DNA of 64,000 bases from Shewanella morhuae. Lineage in GTDB: Bacteria; Pseudomonadota; Gammaproteobacteria; Enterobacterales; Shewanellaceae. Below, piece by piece: positions 19,296 to 30,776 of the stretch. The position numbers and the translations under genes were made by a program. Where the stretch lies: the NCBI RefSeq assembly GCF_900156405.1, contig NZ_FTNN01000002.1, forward strand, positions 378,957 to 442,956. The letters are read 5' to 3'. Below the pieces are notes generated by a model that had not been told where the DNA came from, did no database searches, and saw nothing but the letters and a program-made list of their open reading frames with translations. How positions within the stretch are numbered: position 1 is the first letter of the stretch; each line of letters opens with the position of its first letter.

Positions 19296-22200
19296 TTAAT
19301 TATCATCTATATGGTAATAAATTTTGTTGACCCCTAATCCTGAGCCTACATTTATTGTTCCGCTATATTCACCATCATCTCGCTTCTCACCTTTTCCAAC
19401 ACCAATAATATAAATATACGGGTCCTTTCCTGATTCAGGAGTGGGAATGACTATTTGCGGTGTATCCGGAACCCGTTCACCTAATTCGTAATACACACTG
19501 GTGAGTGTACGAGTGCCTTTATGCAAATCAAAAACGTACAGTCGACCTAAACCAGAAACTGTACATACTGTGTCTGATACTGACTGAGATGGAGGAACAA
19601 ATGACGTAAAGTAAACCTTCCCGTCAACGATTAAACTGGCCGTTAGGCTTTTTTCTCCCGCGGTTGGATAGTCATAATACCACCCTAGCTTCTTACCAAA
19701 TGCGATGTTTTCAGTCTCCGTTTTCGGAGGTGCTGCAGTTACATTATACAAATTACCCAGCGTAATCGCTGCTGGTGCTACTGGATTACCACTACCGCCA
19801 TAACTCTTAGTGATAACATTACGATCCTGAAGTACATAGTACATATCTTCAGTTGATTTAGATAAGGGTGTTGGCCTATTGCCGCTACCGATGGCAATGG
19901 CATCATAAGGAACATTCTGATAATTTTTAGTCACTGTCTTTGCACCACTGGGATCAACAACGGACACTTCAGAGATATTATTAAAAGTAGTTTGAGCAAC
20001 CACTGGTTCGGCAAAAAAACGTCTATCCGCGGCTAAGTCTCCACCTAATGAAGCAAATTTGTAGGCGGTCCAAGTCTTATCATCCTCGCTAGGCAAATCC
20101 ATACGCCAAACATTACCACCTGTATCTGTCGCATAAATTCGGTCAGTAACACCATCATTGTTACTATCCAAAACCGCAACAGCATTAGGTATACTGTCAA
20201 TAATCCCAGGTAACACGGTAGCGTTCGTGCCTGCTGAAGTGCCAAATGTGTGCAATAAAGTCCCTAACTTTGCATCAACGATATAAACATTTCTTCCTGA
20301 AGGAGTACCTGACGGAGTTGAGTCGTAGCTAACATCGTATCCACCACCAAAAATAAGTACGGGTGTGCTATGCCCAGGAATTAAGGTAATAATTGGTTCA
20401 GCCCATGTTTGTCCTAATTCAGAAAACCCAAGTGTTTCAGGATTTATAGCCCACATTAAGCTAGGAGTATCTGGCGACGTTACATTTAATGCATAATACG
20501 AAGAGCCACCCCGTCTCATTCCAGCAAAAACCCAAACATCACTTGGCTTAGTACCATCAATACTGCTTTTTACATAAGCGACAGGAGATGCATCCATACC
20601 ATATACGTAATGACCGCCAGGTAAGTTTTCACGTAATATTGGTACGTTCGGTAGTAGTTCATAGGGCATAAATGCCCATGTTTCATCAACACTCACTCCT
20701 GAGTCTTTAAACATATGCAAGAGCCCGTGGTTAGTTCCTAAGAGAACTCTAATATCAGGGGCTGCACTCGTTCCAAAATTAATTGCTAGTGGTTTAGAAT
20801 GTAATGGATCTCCCATAATATCTTTACGTTTGTCTGTGGTGCTGTTATCCCCATCTTCATCGTCCACATCTACACCCAATAGCCATTTGAATGTAGCATC
20901 AAGTTCAGCTTCATCAATACTCATATAAGCAGCTAAATTTGCCTTACTGCCATTGGCGGCATTAGCAATGGTAAGCTCTTCGAGTCCATTACCGCTGGCG
21001 GTATTACTCAATACCTTTCGTTTAGTAAGCCCTTCCAGCATTTGTGTTACGCCACCGATTTCAACTTGATTACCATCGGTACCGCCACTGCAATTAGTCC
21101 AAAACGTACAGGCTTCTTTCTTAATATTACCATTGTCACCAATGGCGATACTTCCTTTAGCATCGACCAATGTTCCGCTAGAATTCACTTTTAACTTTTT
21201 AAGATTACCAGTCCACCGTGGTCCTTTACCGGGCAAAAACATCGCATAATATGCTGAATCAAAGGTTTGAGTGCGATCGAAGTTATTACTTGCAATACTA
21301 GGTGAGGTAAAACTTGAATCAATCTCTAAAATTGAGCTCAATGCATCCGATAATGCATTAGTTAACTGTAAGCTATCTTGCGCCGCAAAATATTTACCGC
21401 CCCCACGCTTTGCCGTCTCAATCAGTAAAGGTGCAGCATCGTCAGCGCCAGAGCTAAAACCAATTGTAAAGGTTCGCGCATTTTGCAGTGGATTATCGTC
21501 ATTATCATCAGTCTTATTAACTAAATCATTTTGATACATATAGCTAGCTAGCGCAGGAAGATAGCTACTTATTTTATCGGATTTCTTAGGATCAGGCTTA
21601 TAGGAAAAAACGTCATAATTGCCGAATTTACTTGCCCCTGATGTCAAATTTTTTACAAGCCCATCAGCATCACTATCGGAAGTTGGCGCACCATCAGTTA
21701 CATAGATGACATATGCCATATCTGTACATATTTTAAGTGGGGAAATATATTTATTACTAGATTCAACATTTGTATCCCACTTAGGGCTCGCAGTATCTTC
21801 ATGGCCAAACTGCACCGCTCCACCCGATAAGTATCGATACGCCTCAAATAATGTCTCACATAATGGCGTATTGGTTTCGGGATTCAACTGACCTATTTTT
21901 GTGAGTATGTTATTTCTCGCCGCGATCCCAGGAGTCGTGCCCGGACTCATGTCCTGTATACCCGAAACGATTCTACCTCCTTCCTTGCGATTATTGGTGT
22001 TTTCGTTAAATACCGCTAAACCAAAATCTACTGAGGGTGTGGTTTTAATTACATCCGAAATCGCTTTTTTTGCAATATCAATACGTTTCTTTGAAACGAT
22101 TGGAATAATGCCATCCTTAAGTTTTTTATACCATAAAAGATAGTTTTTAGAGTAAAGAGTTACTGAGTCTAATGTTTTTACATTTGTACTTTTAGCTGTA

Positions 22201-22820
22201 TTTATAGCAGCCACCCAACCATTCTCTGATGGGCTAGAGACATGTGTATAGGGAACATTTTTAGTACCGTTCTTTGGAAAACCTGACGTACCGTAATCGC
22301 TCGAGTTTATCGGGTCTTCTGCAGTTACATCCTCCAAGCAATCTACATATCTTTTCGTTGCTAAACTTTCGTCGGTTCTTAGTTTATTCCAACTCCAACT
22401 ATTAGATTTTTTATAGAACTCACCTACACGCCCTTTAAAAAAACCAATATCAGCCAAAGGCGTCCAACTTTGGTGACAACCATTATATTTACTATAAAAA
22501 CTCTGATTTGAGTTTAATAATGACTCAAGATTAGTACTAGAGCTCGTTGAGAAATAAATAACGTCACTTATACCAGTACCAGAATAATCTTTTGATGGGT
22601 TATAGTCAGAATCATAGTCCACTGGTGGAATGAAATCAGGATCTGGGACATTCTCCTTCGTATCCATACTGCCAGAGTTATCAAATATAATCAGCACCTT
22701 AGGGCGTGCGCCTGCATCAGTAGCAGTTTCAAATACATAGAGTTCAGTGTCATCGCCATGTGATTGACTTGATATACCAATCAAAACAAACACACAGATA
22801 AAGGTTAATATTTTCAACAT
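19296..22820 (-). CDS. pilY1: PilY1, type IV pilus tip adhesin/assembly factor
   Basis: A 1174-residue exported protein: signal peptide (about 1-22), then a von Willebrand A-like region opening with KVLIIFDNSGSMD (MIDAS motif near 41-51) and interrupted by insertions, then a C-terminal seven-bladed PilY1 propeller. Near residue 880 a calcium-binding loop DSNNDGVTD is visible, equivalent in type to the loop controlling pilus retraction in Pseudomonas PilY1. It acts at the pilus tip with the minor pilins encoded around it. It starts 2 bp after pilX. Confidence 0.93.
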   Translation of the reverse strand: MLKILTFICVFVLIGISSQSHGDDTELYVFETATDAGARPKVLIIFDNSGSMDTKENVPDPDFIPPVDYDSDYNPSKDYSGTGISDVIYFSTSSSTNLESLLNSNQSFYSKYNGCHQSWTPLADIGFFKGRVGEFYKKSNSWSWNKLRTDESLATKRYVDCLEDVTAEDPINSSDYGTSGFPKNGTKNVPYTHVSSPSENGWVAAINTAKSTNVKTLDSVTLYSKNYLLWYKKLKDGIIPIVSKKRIDIAKKAISDVIKTTPSVDFGLAVFNENTNNRKEGGRIVSGIQDMSPGTTPGIAARNNILTKIGQLNPETNTPLCETLFEAYRYLSGGAVQFGHEDTASPKWDTNVESSNKYISPLKICTDMAYVIYVTDGAPTSDSDADGLVKNLTSGASKFGNYDVFSYKPDPKKSDKISSYLPALASYMYQNDLVNKTDDNDDNPLQNARTFTIGFSSGADDAAPLLIETAKRGGGKYFAAQDSLQLTNALSDALSSILEIDSSFTSPSIASNNFDRTQTFDSAYYAMFLPGKGPRWTGNLKKLKVNSSGTLVDAKGSIAIGDNGNIKKEACTFWTNCSGGTDGNQVEIGGVTQMLEGLTKRKVLSNTASGNGLEELTIANAANGSKANLAAYMSIDEAELDATFKWLLGVDVDDEDGDNSTTDKRKDIMGDPLHSKPLAINFGTSAAPDIRVLLGTNHGLLHMFKDSGVSVDETWAFMPYELLPNVPILRENLPGGHYVYGMDASPVAYVKSSIDGTKPSDVWVFAGMRRGGSSYYALNVTSPDTPSLMWAINPETLGFSELGQTWAEPIITLIPGHSTPVLIFGGGYDVSYDSTPSGTPSGRNVYIVDAKLGTLLHTFGTSAGTNATVLPGIIDSIPNAVAVLDSNNDGVTDRIYATDTGGNVWRMDLPSEDDKTWTAYKFASLGGDLAADRRFFAEPVVAQTTFNNISEVSVVDPSGAKTVTKNYQNVPYDAIAIGSGNRPTPLSKSTEDMYYVLQDRNVITKSYGGSGNPVAPAAITLGNLYNVTAAPPKTETENIAFGKKLGWYYDYPTAGEKSLTASLIVDGKVYFTSFVPPSQSVSDTVCTVSGLGRLYVFDLHKGTRTLTSVYYELGERVPDTPQIVIPTPESGKDPYIYIIGVGKGEKRDDGEYSGTINVGSGLGVNKIYYHIDDN

Positions 22821-22822
22821 TT

Positions 22823-23275
22823 TTAGCTCCCAGTAAGCACTTCTTGCTCAATACCTGCAACAACTTCTAATTGGCCTAAGCTTTCTCGACCAAATGCTCT
22901 AACACTTTCGACTTCAAGCCGACGACAGCTAATTAAATTGGCACCATTTGCTTTACTACTACGTTGGCAACTAACATCTTTTACCGTCCCATCCCATGGC
23001 ATTGGCACTAAAAGTTGTTTCCCACCAAGCAAACTATCTGGCTGAGAAACCATCATATTGGCAAATGCTGCACCTTTATATTTATTAATGACGCTATCTA
23101 GCGCACCGTTAGCAATTGCATTAGCCTCAATACGTTCAGCACCTGCACCAGCCATTCGCAGCGACTGTGTGGAATTTACGGCTAAAGCCACGCCAATTAA
23201 AGTCATTAGAATCAATACTATCAAGGCAAAGAATAGCACCACTCCTTTTTGATTTTTCATTGATTTATCTTTCAT
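22823..23275 (-). CDS. pilX: PilX, type IV pilus minor pilin
   Basis: A 150-residue protein with a short basic leader, MKNQKGVVLFFALIVLILM, and a long N-terminal hydrophobic helix characteristic of PilX N-terminal (PilX_N) proteins. The rest is a small globular domain with two cysteines (DVSCQR ... LISCRR). TTGAGG lies before the chosen ATG. It sits between pilW and pilY1, the conserved order, and is part of the pilus-tip priming complex. Confidence 0.87.
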   Translation of the reverse strand: MKDKSMKNQKGVVLFFALIVLILMTLIGVALAVNSTQSLRMAGAGAERIEANAIANGALDSVINKYKGAAFANMMVSQPDSLLGGKQLLVPMPWDGTVKDVSCQRSSKANGANLISCRRLEVESVRAFGRESLGQLEVVAGIEQEVLTGS

Positions 23276-23287
23276 AATTGCCTCAAG

Positions 23288-24262
23288 CTAGCTACGGATT
23301 AGTAATGGATTTTCCAATACCACCGTTGTTGACATTACCTTGCGTCGAAAATGGTCATTAGGTGCATTAAAAGTTTTATCACCTAATTGATAGGTTGCTT
23401 CGCTAGTATTATAGGTACTATCGGCTTGAGTTGTTCGAACCAGCACATAAATCTTAATAGCAACTAACCGTTGGAACCCTTCGTTATCCCACATTAATGA
23501 TGTGACACTTGATGCAGGTATAAAACTATCTGGCGTTCCGTCACCATTGTCATCAAAACCATACAAAAATCGAATATTTTCAATACCCTCTACCAGTTGC
23601 TCATCATTATTCATGCCTAAATTAGTTAGCGTTTTTCGATTAAGCATAGGCGTGTTATTGGCTTCATCGATATAATAAACATGATGTTGATACTCCCAGA
23701 CTCGAGCATTTGGAAGGGCTACAGAAGGGGCTCCTGAATTAAAAAATATGGCTTGACTCGATGTTGCAGCAACGTAATACCCTGTTGAATTAGCAACTGC
23801 AGTTGGACCAATTAATCTTTTTAACTGAAGTACATCGGTGTCAGATTTAACACCAGACAAGCATGCTAACGAAGCGCTACCGCCACTGGTATAACCCCAC
23901 AACAACCTGAAATGTGCAGGTTGATTGTTGGGTAGGGAGGCATTATTCAATCCCGCGCCAATGCAATCCGCCCCAGAAATTGCAGCATTAACAGTCGTAT
24001 TGCTACCAAGAATAAAATCCGTCCCTGTCATATCACCCATAAAACCGAGTTGAGTGATATCTCGTTCCATAATCGATAATGCAATTCGACCATTTTCTTG
24101 TAACTGATTAAATTGGCTTGTTGTTGTCACATTAGATGAAGACATATTGAACATGGTGAATACGCCAGCAGTTAAAAATAACCCAATGACCATAGCCACC
24201 ATAAGCTCAACAAGTGACATACCAAATTGAAAGCGCTTTAGCTTAATAACTGATTGTGTCAT
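23288..24262 (-). CDS. pilW: PilW, type IV pilus minor pilin
   Basis: A 324-residue minor pilin with prepilin motif QFGMSLVELMVAMVIGLFLT (an AFxLVE-type cleavage site), followed by a large extracellular domain typical of PilW. The mid-region YGFDDNGDGTPDSFIPAS carries an acidic DNGDGTPD loop that may bind calcium. The ATG follows the pilV stop directly, implying coupled translation. It works with PilV, PilX and PilE in tip assembly. Confidence 0.88.
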   Translation of the reverse strand: MTQSVIKLKRFQFGMSLVELMVAMVIGLFLTAGVFTMFNMSSSNVTTTSQFNQLQENGRIALSIMERDITQLGFMGDMTGTDFILGSNTTVNAAISGADCIGAGLNNASLPNNQPAHFRLLWGYTSGGSASLACLSGVKSDTDVLQLKRLIGPTAVANSTGYYVAATSSQAIFFNSGAPSVALPNARVWEYQHHVYYIDEANNTPMLNRKTLTNLGMNNDEQLVEGIENIRFLYGFDDNGDGTPDSFIPASSVTSLMWDNEGFQRLVAIKIYVLVRTTQADSTYNTSEATYQLGDKTFNAPNDHFRRKVMSTTVVLENPLLIRS

Positions 24263-24802
24263 TTACATAATCACTGTTTGGATTGAATAAACTCGTCGCC
24301 GAGTGCTTGCCGTACCACAATCGCCACCCGCATCTGATGTACTACTAATCCCCTTCCAGGCTAATGTCACAGTAACAACATTACCAACCACAGTTACGCA
24401 TCCAGTAGGAGTGTCTAATCCACCGACAGCCTTTCCTGCAACTTTCTCGGTTTCTCCAAAGATGGCTTGTTTCCACTCGTATTTGTCGGCCAGTACTACT
24501 TGACTAGGCGTGCATAAATTAGCCCCTTTACAACTCGGAGTTGGTGAAGATGCGACACTAGAATACGTATCGGCATACAAACTAATCTGGGTGCGATTTA
24601 ATTTAATTCTGTTTATCATGTCATTTGCATAATAAGAGGCTTGAGTTTGTTGAAATGACTCGAAACTGCCACGTTTTGCTACGATATGTAAATTAAAAAT
24701 TCCAATTAAGCCAATGACTAAAATCACCAATGCGACAAGCACTTCGATTAATGAGAAGCCTCGCTGAAATGTTTTTTGAGTAAAGCATTTGGTGTTTTTC
24801 AT
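24263..24802 (-). CDS. pilV: PilV, type IV pilus minor pilin
   Basis: A 179-residue minor pilin, with FQRGFSLIEVLVALVILVIG as prepilin cleavage site and helix, and a small domain containing NRIKLNRTQISLY that is typical of PilV. Cysteine pairs (CKGANLC; CVTV ... CGT) could form disulphides. It is the first gene of the pilV-pilW-pilX-pilY1-pilE operon. No strong ribosome site is visible before the start. Confidence 0.85.
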   Translation of the reverse strand: MKNTKCFTQKTFQRGFSLIEVLVALVILVIGLIGIFNLHIVAKRGSFESFQQTQASYYANDMINRIKLNRTQISLYADTYSSVASSPTPSCKGANLCTPSQVVLADKYEWKQAIFGETEKVAGKAVGGLDTPTGCVTVVGNVVTVTLAWKGISSTSDAGGDCGTASTRRRVYSIQTVIM

Positions 24803-24956
24803 ATCGTTAACAAATGTCCGAGTGTTTATCTTTAAAAATCTTAGTCTTACGATAATAAATTAATAACAGTTAATGATATATGAGTAAAATGTAAGTAGCC
24901 AGTAACATTAGTATATAAGCATTGACATCATTATGCTTTGAACGAATTTAAGATAA

Positions 24957-24979
24957 TAAAAAAGAGGCTTTCGCCTCTT
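24957..24979 (-). terminator. Intrinsic terminator of the ispH operon
   Basis: AGAGGCTTTCGCCTCT hairpin with a six-base A run on the plus strand (U run on the minus strand), 28 bp after the ispH stop. It ends the ribF/ileS-to-ispH transcript before the pil cluster. Confidence 0.85.
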
Positions 24980-25006
24980 TGTTATTAATGATTAATCTCC
25001 ATCGTT

Positions 25007-25963
25007 TTAGCGCAACTCGGCGGGTACCGCAAACACAGTGTCTTCTTTGCGGCCTTCAACTTCAGTCACCACGCTAGGTGCCAACTTAGCAATAGCCTGA
25101 ACAACTTGCTGGACCAAAACCTCAGGGGCTGAGGCGCCTGCTGTTACCGCTACACGAGTCACATTCTCAAACCAGCTTGATTCAACATCATCAGCGGTAT
25201 CCACTAAATAAGATTGTGTCCCTGTCTTTAACGCTAACTCGCGTAAACGATTAGAGTTAGAGCTATTTTTTGAACCAACGACAATCAATAAATCAACATC
25301 CGCCGAGAGATTACGCACTGCATCTTGACGATTCTGCGTGGCATAGCAGATATCATCTTTACGCGGGCCTTCGATAGACGGAAAGCGTTTCAGTAACGCG
25401 GCAATAATATCGAGAGTGTCATCAACCGACAGGGTCGTTTGTGTGACAAAACATAGATTATTAGGGTCACGAACAACAAGTGTCTCTACGTCTGCTGGAG
25501 ATTCAATAAGATAAACACCGCCATTGGGGTTATCGTACTGCCCCATAGTCCCTTCAACTTCAGGATGGCCTTCGTGACCAATCAAGATGCATTCAATACC
25601 TTTACGACTGGCGCGGGTGACTTGAAGATGGACTTTAGTGACTAAAGGACACGTTGCGTCAAACACTCTTAAACCACGGGCTTTAGCTTCTTGTCTCACC
25701 GCTTGAGATACACCGTGTGCACTGAAAATAACAATGTTGTTGTCTGGCACCTGATCTAACTCTTCAACAAAAATCGCCCCTCGATCCTTCAGATTTTGTA
25801 CGACATAGCGGTTATGTACGACTTCATGACGCACATAAATAGGCGGTGAAAACAATTCCAACGCCCGCTCAACAATACTGATAGCACGATCGACACCCGC
25901 ACAAAAACCTCGCGGATTGGCAAGCATAATATTTAAACTTGGGCTAGTAGGATCGAGTTTCAT
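25007..25963 (-). CDS. ispH: 4-hydroxy-3-methylbut-2-enyl diphosphate reductase
   Basis: A 318-residue iron-sulphur enzyme for the last step of the MEP isoprenoid pathway. The three cluster cysteines are seen in [15 protein letters not shown] (near 21), [12 protein letters not shown] (near 105) and [13 protein letters not shown] (near 206). Other conserved segments are [29 protein letters not shown] and [13 protein letters not shown]. It is the last gene of the lspA-fkpB-ispH unit, starting 1 bp after fkpB. Confidence 0.97.
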   Translation of the reverse strand: MKLDPTSPSLNIMLANPRGFCAGVDRAISIVERALELFSPPIYVRHEVVHNRYVVQNLKDRGAIFVEELDQVPDNNIVIFSAHGVSQAVRQEAKARGLRVFDATCPLVTKVHLQVTRASRKGIECILIGHEGHPEVEGTMGQYDNPNGGVYLIESPADVETLVVRDPNNLCFVTQTTLSVDDTLDIIAALLKRFPSIEGPRKDDICYATQNRQDAVRNLSADVDLLIVVGSKNSSNSNRLRELALKTGTQSYLVDTADDVESSWFENVTRVAVTAGASAPEVLVQQVVQAIAKLAPSVVTEVEGRKEDTVFAVPAELR

Positions 25964-25964
25964 C

Positions 25965-26387
25965 TTAAAGTACCTTTACAACGTCCAGTTCAAATGTGAT
26001 TTTATGCCCAGCCAGAGGATGATTCAGATCAACAGTAATGGAATCACCCGCGACATCGCGCACAATACCAGGGATTTCACTGCCACCAGGACCAGCAAAG
26101 CTAACAATCACGCCCGCTTCCAAACTCATGTCTGCCGGAAAACGGCTTCTATCTAGATAATGAATAGCATCAGGATTCGATTCACCAAAGGCATCAATCG
26201 CTTCAAGCGTAAAACTGTGCTTGTCGCCTTCAGCAAGCGTTACCAATTGCGCTTCAAATGCAGGGCTCAGCGTACCGTCACCCACATTTAATCGAGCAGG
26301 CTTACCTGAAGCTTTAGTGCTATCAGCGGTTGAACCATCAGAAAGCACAATATTCATATGGCATAATAAAGAACGTGTTACAGTCAC
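25965..26387 (-). CDS. fkpB: FKBP-type peptidyl-prolyl isomerase FkpB (SlpA)
   Basis: A 140-residue FKBP-type cis-trans prolyl isomerase of the short SlyD/SlpA class. Motifs are [32 protein letters not shown], the inserted flap starting [12 protein letters not shown], and [18 protein letters not shown]. It lies between lspA and ispH as in most gammaproteobacteria, and its GTG start overlaps the lspA stop (GTGA). Confidence 0.93.
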   Translation of the reverse strand: MTVTRSLLCHMNIVLSDGSTADSTKASGKPARLNVGDGTLSPAFEAQLVTLAEGDKHSFTLEAIDAFGESNPDAIHYLDRSRFPADMSLEAGVIVSFAGPGGSEIPGIVRDVAGDSITVDLNHPLAGHKITFELDVVKVL

Positions 26388-26899
26388 TTTTCAACCCCTT
26401 TGTCGCTAGCTGTTTCAGACTTACCACTTAAAAATGCATCCCAAATAATCAATACGGCACCAATACAAATAGCAGCATCAGCGATATTGAACGCGGGGTA
26501 ATGGCTTTTATTCCAGTAAAAATCGATAAAATCAATCACAAAGCCATGCATTAATCTGTCAATCAAATTACCTAATGCACCGCCAATCACTAAGGTGTAG
26601 GCCAGATTTAGTTTCCACAACGAAGCAGATTGCTTACGCAACCACACTGTCAGTAAAGTGCTAAATCCAACTGCGACAATCGTAAATAACCAACGCTGCC
26701 AACCGCCAGCCTCACTTAAAAAACTAAATGCTGCACCGTAGTTACGCACATAAGTGAAGTTAAAAAATGGCAATAATTTAACTGATTCATACAAATCAAA
26801 ATTAGCTAAGACCCATTGTTTAGATAGCTGATCGGCTAAAAACACCAATACAGCCACCCAATACCAACGTAAGCCACTGTTCTTCCAAGTTAATGGCAT
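26384..26899 (-). CDS. lspA: Lipoprotein signal peptidase (SPase II)
   Basis: A 171-residue inner-membrane aspartyl protease that cleaves prolipoproteins. It has four hydrophobic segments; catalytic Asp123 lies in HGFVIDFIDFY and Asp141 in AFNIADAAI, with the conserved NYGAAFSF and GGALGNLIDR blocks. It lies between ileS and fkpB, the standard order, and overlaps the latter by 4 bp. It would process the many lipoproteins encoded in this window. Confidence 0.97.
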   Translation of the reverse strand: MPLTWKNSGLRWYWVAVLVFLADQLSKQWVLANFDLYESVKLLPFFNFTYVRNYGAAFSFLSEAGGWQRWLFTIVAVGFSTLLTVWLRKQSASLWKLNLAYTLVIGGALGNLIDRLMHGFVIDFIDFYWNKSHYPAFNIADAAICIGAVLIIWDAFLSGKSETASDKGVEK

Positions 26900-26920
26900 A
26901 ACTTTCCTTTACCTAAGCCG

Positions 26921-29743
26921 TTACGCAAACTGACGAACTTCGCCGTCGCCTTCAATGTTTGTTACGCAGCGAGTACAGAGTGTTGGGTGGGCTTCAATGG
27001 TGCCGACCTCTTCTCTGTGGTGCCAACAACGCTCACACTTCTCTGCAGTGCTTGAAGCAACCACTAATTTCAATGATGCCAGCTCAGTTTCAACCGCTTC
27101 CGATGTCGCATTCGCTAAAGGCAAGACTTTGGCTTCAGAGGTCAATAACACAAATCTTAGCTCATCGCCGATATGGGTTAATTGCTCAGTCAAAGCTGCA
27201 TCGGCAAACAAAGTCACTTCCGCTTCTAATGAACCACCGATACGTTTATCACGGCGAGCTTGTTCAATCACTTTATTGACTTCGTTACGCACGGTTAGCA
27301 GTTGCTGCCAATAATCGTCGCTTAAGTCCGTCGCTAAAGTGACTGATTTCAAACCTTGATACCATTCTTGAGTAAAGACATAGGCTTCACGCTCGCCAGG
27401 CAATAGTTGCCATACTTCATCGGCAGTAAAACTTAGAATTGGCGCAATCCAACGTACCATGGCCTCAGAAATTAAATACAACGCCGATTGACAGCTGCGA
27501 CGTGCATGGCCTTCTTGCTTAGCCGTGTATTGACGATCTTTGATAATGTCTAGATAGAAACTGCCTAATTCAACTGAACAGAACTGCATCAGTTTTTGCG
27601 TTACGATATGGAAGTTATATTGCTCATAGGCTTCAATAATTTCCTGCTGCAGCGCAGCAGCACGGCGCACAACCCAGCGATCTAACGCCACCATCTCTTC
27701 AACGGCGACTAAGTCTTTAGTAGGATCGAAACCGTTTAAGTTGGCTAATAGGAAACGTGCAGTATTACGAATACGACGATAGGCATCGGCGCTGCGATTT
27801 AAGATTTCGTCAGAAACCGTCATCTCGCCGCTATAGTCTGTTGCCGCAACCCATAAACGCAGAATATCGGCGCCTAATTTGTTAGTTACCGTTTGTGGTG
27901 CAATCACGTTACCGATAGATTTTGACATCTTACGGCCTTTGCCATCGACGGTAAAACCGTGGGTAAGTACTTGCTTGTACGGTGCCTTGCCATTCATTGC
28001 AGTTGAAATCATCAAAGATGACATAAACCAGCCGCGATGTTGGTCGCTCCCTTCAAGATACAAGTCAACGCCATGTCCTTTAAATTCAGGACGCGCGGCT
28101 ACCACTGACGAGAAAGTAGACCCTGAGTCAAACCACACATCTAAGGTATCAGTTACTTTACGGTATTGATCAGCTTCATCGCCGAGTAACTCGGCAGCAT
28201 CGAGATCCCACCAAGCCTGAATGCCTTGCTGTTCAATGCGATTAGCCACACGTTCCATTAGTGACACGCTATCTGGGTGCAACTCTTCGGTTTCACGATT
28301 CACAAATAGCGTGATAGGCACACCCCAAGTACGTTGGCGTGAGATACACCAGTCAGGGCGGTTTTCAACCATTTTTTCAATTCGACTTTGGCCCCAATCA
28401 GGGATCCATTGGGTCTGTTCGATTTCTTTCAATGCTTGCGTACGCAGGCCATGGTTATCCATAGAGATGAACCATTGCGGCGTTGCACGGAAGATAATCG
28501 GAGTTTTGTGGCGCCAGCAATGTGGATAGCTATGACGATAAGCCACATGATTTAGCAAGGCGCCCTTTTCTCTCAGTAAAGCAACCACGTTATCGTTAGC
28601 TTTAAATACATGCTGACCTGCAAAAAACTCGGTATCAGGCTTGTATACACCGTTGTCACCAACAGGGTTTGCTACTTCTAAACCGTACTTTTGCCCAACC
28701 ACAAAATCGTCTTGACCATGGCCTGGCGCGGTATGAACAATACCAGTACCCGCATCAGTAGTAACGTGGTCACCTAAAATAGCAGGCACATCAAAATCTA
28801 AGAATGGGTGTTTAAAGCGAATAAGATCAAACTCTTCGCCTTTGGCTGAGCCTAGTACAATATGCTGTTCAACGTTATAACGAGTCAGGCAAGATTCAGC
28901 TAACACTTCTGCTAAAATAAGCGCTTGTGTTACGCCGTCTTTTTCAAACTCGACTAAGCTGTAATCCAGATTAGCGCTTAAAGACAAGGCGCGGTTCGCA
29001 GGTAAAGTCCAGGGTGTGGTTGTCCAAATCACCATAGAAACAGGATGTGAGTAGTTGCTTACCCCAAACTTAGCCGCAACAGCTTTGCTATCTACGGCAA
29101 CAAATGCCACATCAATAGCCGGTGATGTTTTGTCTTCGTATTCAACTTCGGCTTCAGCTAATGCAGAACCACAATCAGTACACCAATGCACTGGCTTTAC
29201 GCCTTTATGCAAATGACCGCTTTCAATGACTTTAGATAAAGAACGAACGATATTGGCTTCAGTTGAAAAATCCATTGTTAGATATGGGTTTTGCCAATCA
29301 CCCAACACGCCCAAACGGATAAAATCTTCGCGTTGACCGTTGACTTGCTCTGCCGCATATTTGCGGCATTCTTCACGGAATTCTGCTGCGGTAATTTTTT
29401 GACCCGGCTTACCGACTTTTTGCTCAACTTTTAGTTCAATAGGTAAGCCGTGACAATCCCAACCTGGTACATAAGGCGCGTCAAAACCAGACATCGTTTT
29501 TGACTTAACAATAATGTCCTTGAGGATCTTATTCACTGAGTGACCAATATGAATACTGCCATTGGCATACGGTGGGCCGTCATGCAAAATGAAAGGAGTA
29601 CGACCAATTCGGCTATCGCGGATCTGCTGATACAAACCGTCTTTTGTCCAGCGCTCTAACATCTCTGGCTCACGATTTGCCAAATTACCACGCATCGGAA
29701 ACTCTGTTTCCGGCAAATTCAAAGTAAATTTATAGTCGCTCAT
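26921..29743 (-). CDS. ileS: Isoleucyl-tRNA synthetase
   Basis: A 940-residue class I aminoacyl-tRNA synthetase. The HIGH motif appears in [20 protein letters not shown] (near 60), the catalytic core has [15 protein letters not shown] at the edge of the editing domain (near 240), and KMSKS appears in [11 protein letters not shown] (near 605). A C-terminal zinc-binding region follows, with CERCWH and CTRC. Length agrees with the bacterial type I enzyme. It lies between ribF and lspA. Confidence 0.98.
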   Translation of the reverse strand: MSDYKFTLNLPETEFPMRGNLANREPEMLERWTKDGLYQQIRDSRIGRTPFILHDGPPYANGSIHIGHSVNKILKDIIVKSKTMSGFDAPYVPGWDCHGLPIELKVEQKVGKPGQKITAAEFREECRKYAAEQVNGQREDFIRLGVLGDWQNPYLTMDFSTEANIVRSLSKVIESGHLHKGVKPVHWCTDCGSALAEAEVEYEDKTSPAIDVAFVAVDSKAVAAKFGVSNYSHPVSMVIWTTTPWTLPANRALSLSANLDYSLVEFEKDGVTQALILAEVLAESCLTRYNVEQHIVLGSAKGEEFDLIRFKHPFLDFDVPAILGDHVTTDAGTGIVHTAPGHGQDDFVVGQKYGLEVANPVGDNGVYKPDTEFFAGQHVFKANDNVVALLREKGALLNHVAYRHSYPHCWRHKTPIIFRATPQWFISMDNHGLRTQALKEIEQTQWIPDWGQSRIEKMVENRPDWCISRQRTWGVPITLFVNRETEELHPDSVSLMERVANRIEQQGIQAWWDLDAAELLGDEADQYRKVTDTLDVWFDSGSTFSSVVAARPEFKGHGVDLYLEGSDQHRGWFMSSLMISTAMNGKAPYKQVLTHGFTVDGKGRKMSKSIGNVIAPQTVTNKLGADILRLWVAATDYSGEMTVSDEILNRSADAYRRIRNTARFLLANLNGFDPTKDLVAVEEMVALDRWVVRRAAALQQEIIEAYEQYNFHIVTQKLMQFCSVELGSFYLDIIKDRQYTAKQEGHARRSCQSALYLISEAMVRWIAPILSFTADEVWQLLPGEREAYVFTQEWYQGLKSVTLATDLSDDYWQQLLTVRNEVNKVIEQARRDKRIGGSLEAEVTLFADAALTEQLTHIGDELRFVLLTSEAKVLPLANATSEAVETELASLKLVVASSTAEKCERCWHHREEVGTIEAHPTLCTRCVTNIEGDGEVRQFA

Positions 29744-29775
29744 TGATCCTATACCGTTAATTAAACTGATAAATT

Positions 29776-30711
29776 TTAGCCTGCATCATTACCAAATAAA
29801 GCTCGGGCTTCATTTGCATCATTCAAAATCTGTTGTTTAAGCGCATCCAATGAGTCAAAAAGTTGTTCATCACGGAGTTTAGCTACTAACTCGACTTCAA
29901 CATGTTTGCCATAAATGTCACCTTCAAAATCAAAAAGATGCACTTCCAGCTGACACACTTGACCGTTGACTGTAGGACGAAAGCCAATATTGGCTACGCC
30001 CTCATAAATATCGCTGTTATCCCAATAACATTTGACCGCAAACACACCGCGCACAGGCACAACATTACGCTTTAAAGCGATATTGGCAGTGGGGAAACCT
30101 ATAGTGCGGCCAATTTTTTGCCCATGTGCCACACGACCACTCAAGGTAAAAGGATGACCGAGTAAGCGCCTAGCCTGCTCAAGATTACCCTTTGCCAATT
30201 GTTCACGCACAGCGGTAGAGCTTACTCTTAGCGAGCCCAGCATAAAGCTTTGAGTGCTGACCACGGTAAAGCCATATTGAATACCTGCCTGCACAAGCAT
30301 GTCAAAATTACCTTTACGGCCTTGACCAAAGCAAAAATCATCGCCCACAACGAGGTATTTTACACCTAGCTTACGCACCAACAATTCTTCAATAAAATGC
30401 TCTGCTGGTTGACTCGCAAAGGCACGGTTAAAGTTAATACACACTAACCGCTCAACACCTAACTCAGCAAGCAGCATGACTTTGTCACGCAATAGACTCA
30501 GGCGAGCGGGCGCATTATTGCCGCAAAATAACTCTTGTGGCTGTGGCTCAAAGGTCATTAAAGTAGAAGGTAATCCTAATTGTCTTGCTTTACGCACTAA
30601 GTTAGCGATGACTTGCGCATGACCACGGTGAACGCCGTCAAAATTACCTATCGTCAACACGCAACCGTGATGAGATGACAAAATGTTATGTGTACCGCGG
30701 ATTAATTCCAT
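29776..30711 (-). CDS. ribF: Bifunctional riboflavin kinase / FMN adenylyltransferase
   Basis: A 311-residue FAD synthetase. The N-terminal adenylyltransferase half has [16 protein letters not shown] and the central [13 protein letters not shown]; the C-terminal riboflavin kinase half has [20 protein letters not shown] and [11 protein letters not shown]. It makes FMN and FAD from riboflavin. I chose the ATG giving MELIRGTHN, the common N-terminus; a TTG four codons upstream is also open, and neither has a strong ribosome site. It lies between murJ and ileS. Confidence 0.95.
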   Translation of the reverse strand: MELIRGTHNILSSHHGCVLTIGNFDGVHRGHAQVIANLVRKARQLGLPSTLMTFEPQPQELFCGNNAPARLSLLRDKVMLLAELGVERLVCINFNRAFASQPAEHFIEELLVRKLGVKYLVVGDDFCFGQGRKGNFDMLVQAGIQYGFTVVSTQSFMLGSLRVSSTAVREQLAKGNLEQARRLLGHPFTLSGRVAHGQKIGRTIGFPTANIALKRNVVPVRGVFAVKCYWDNSDIYEGVANIGFRPTVNGQVCQLEVHLFDFEGDIYGKHVEVELVAKLRDEQLFDSLDALKQQILNDANEARALFGNDAG

Positions 30712-30776
30712 AACTTTAGACAACTGCTAAGCGCAAATCGGCTGATTATATAACAGCTAGCGATGAGAATCAGCAA

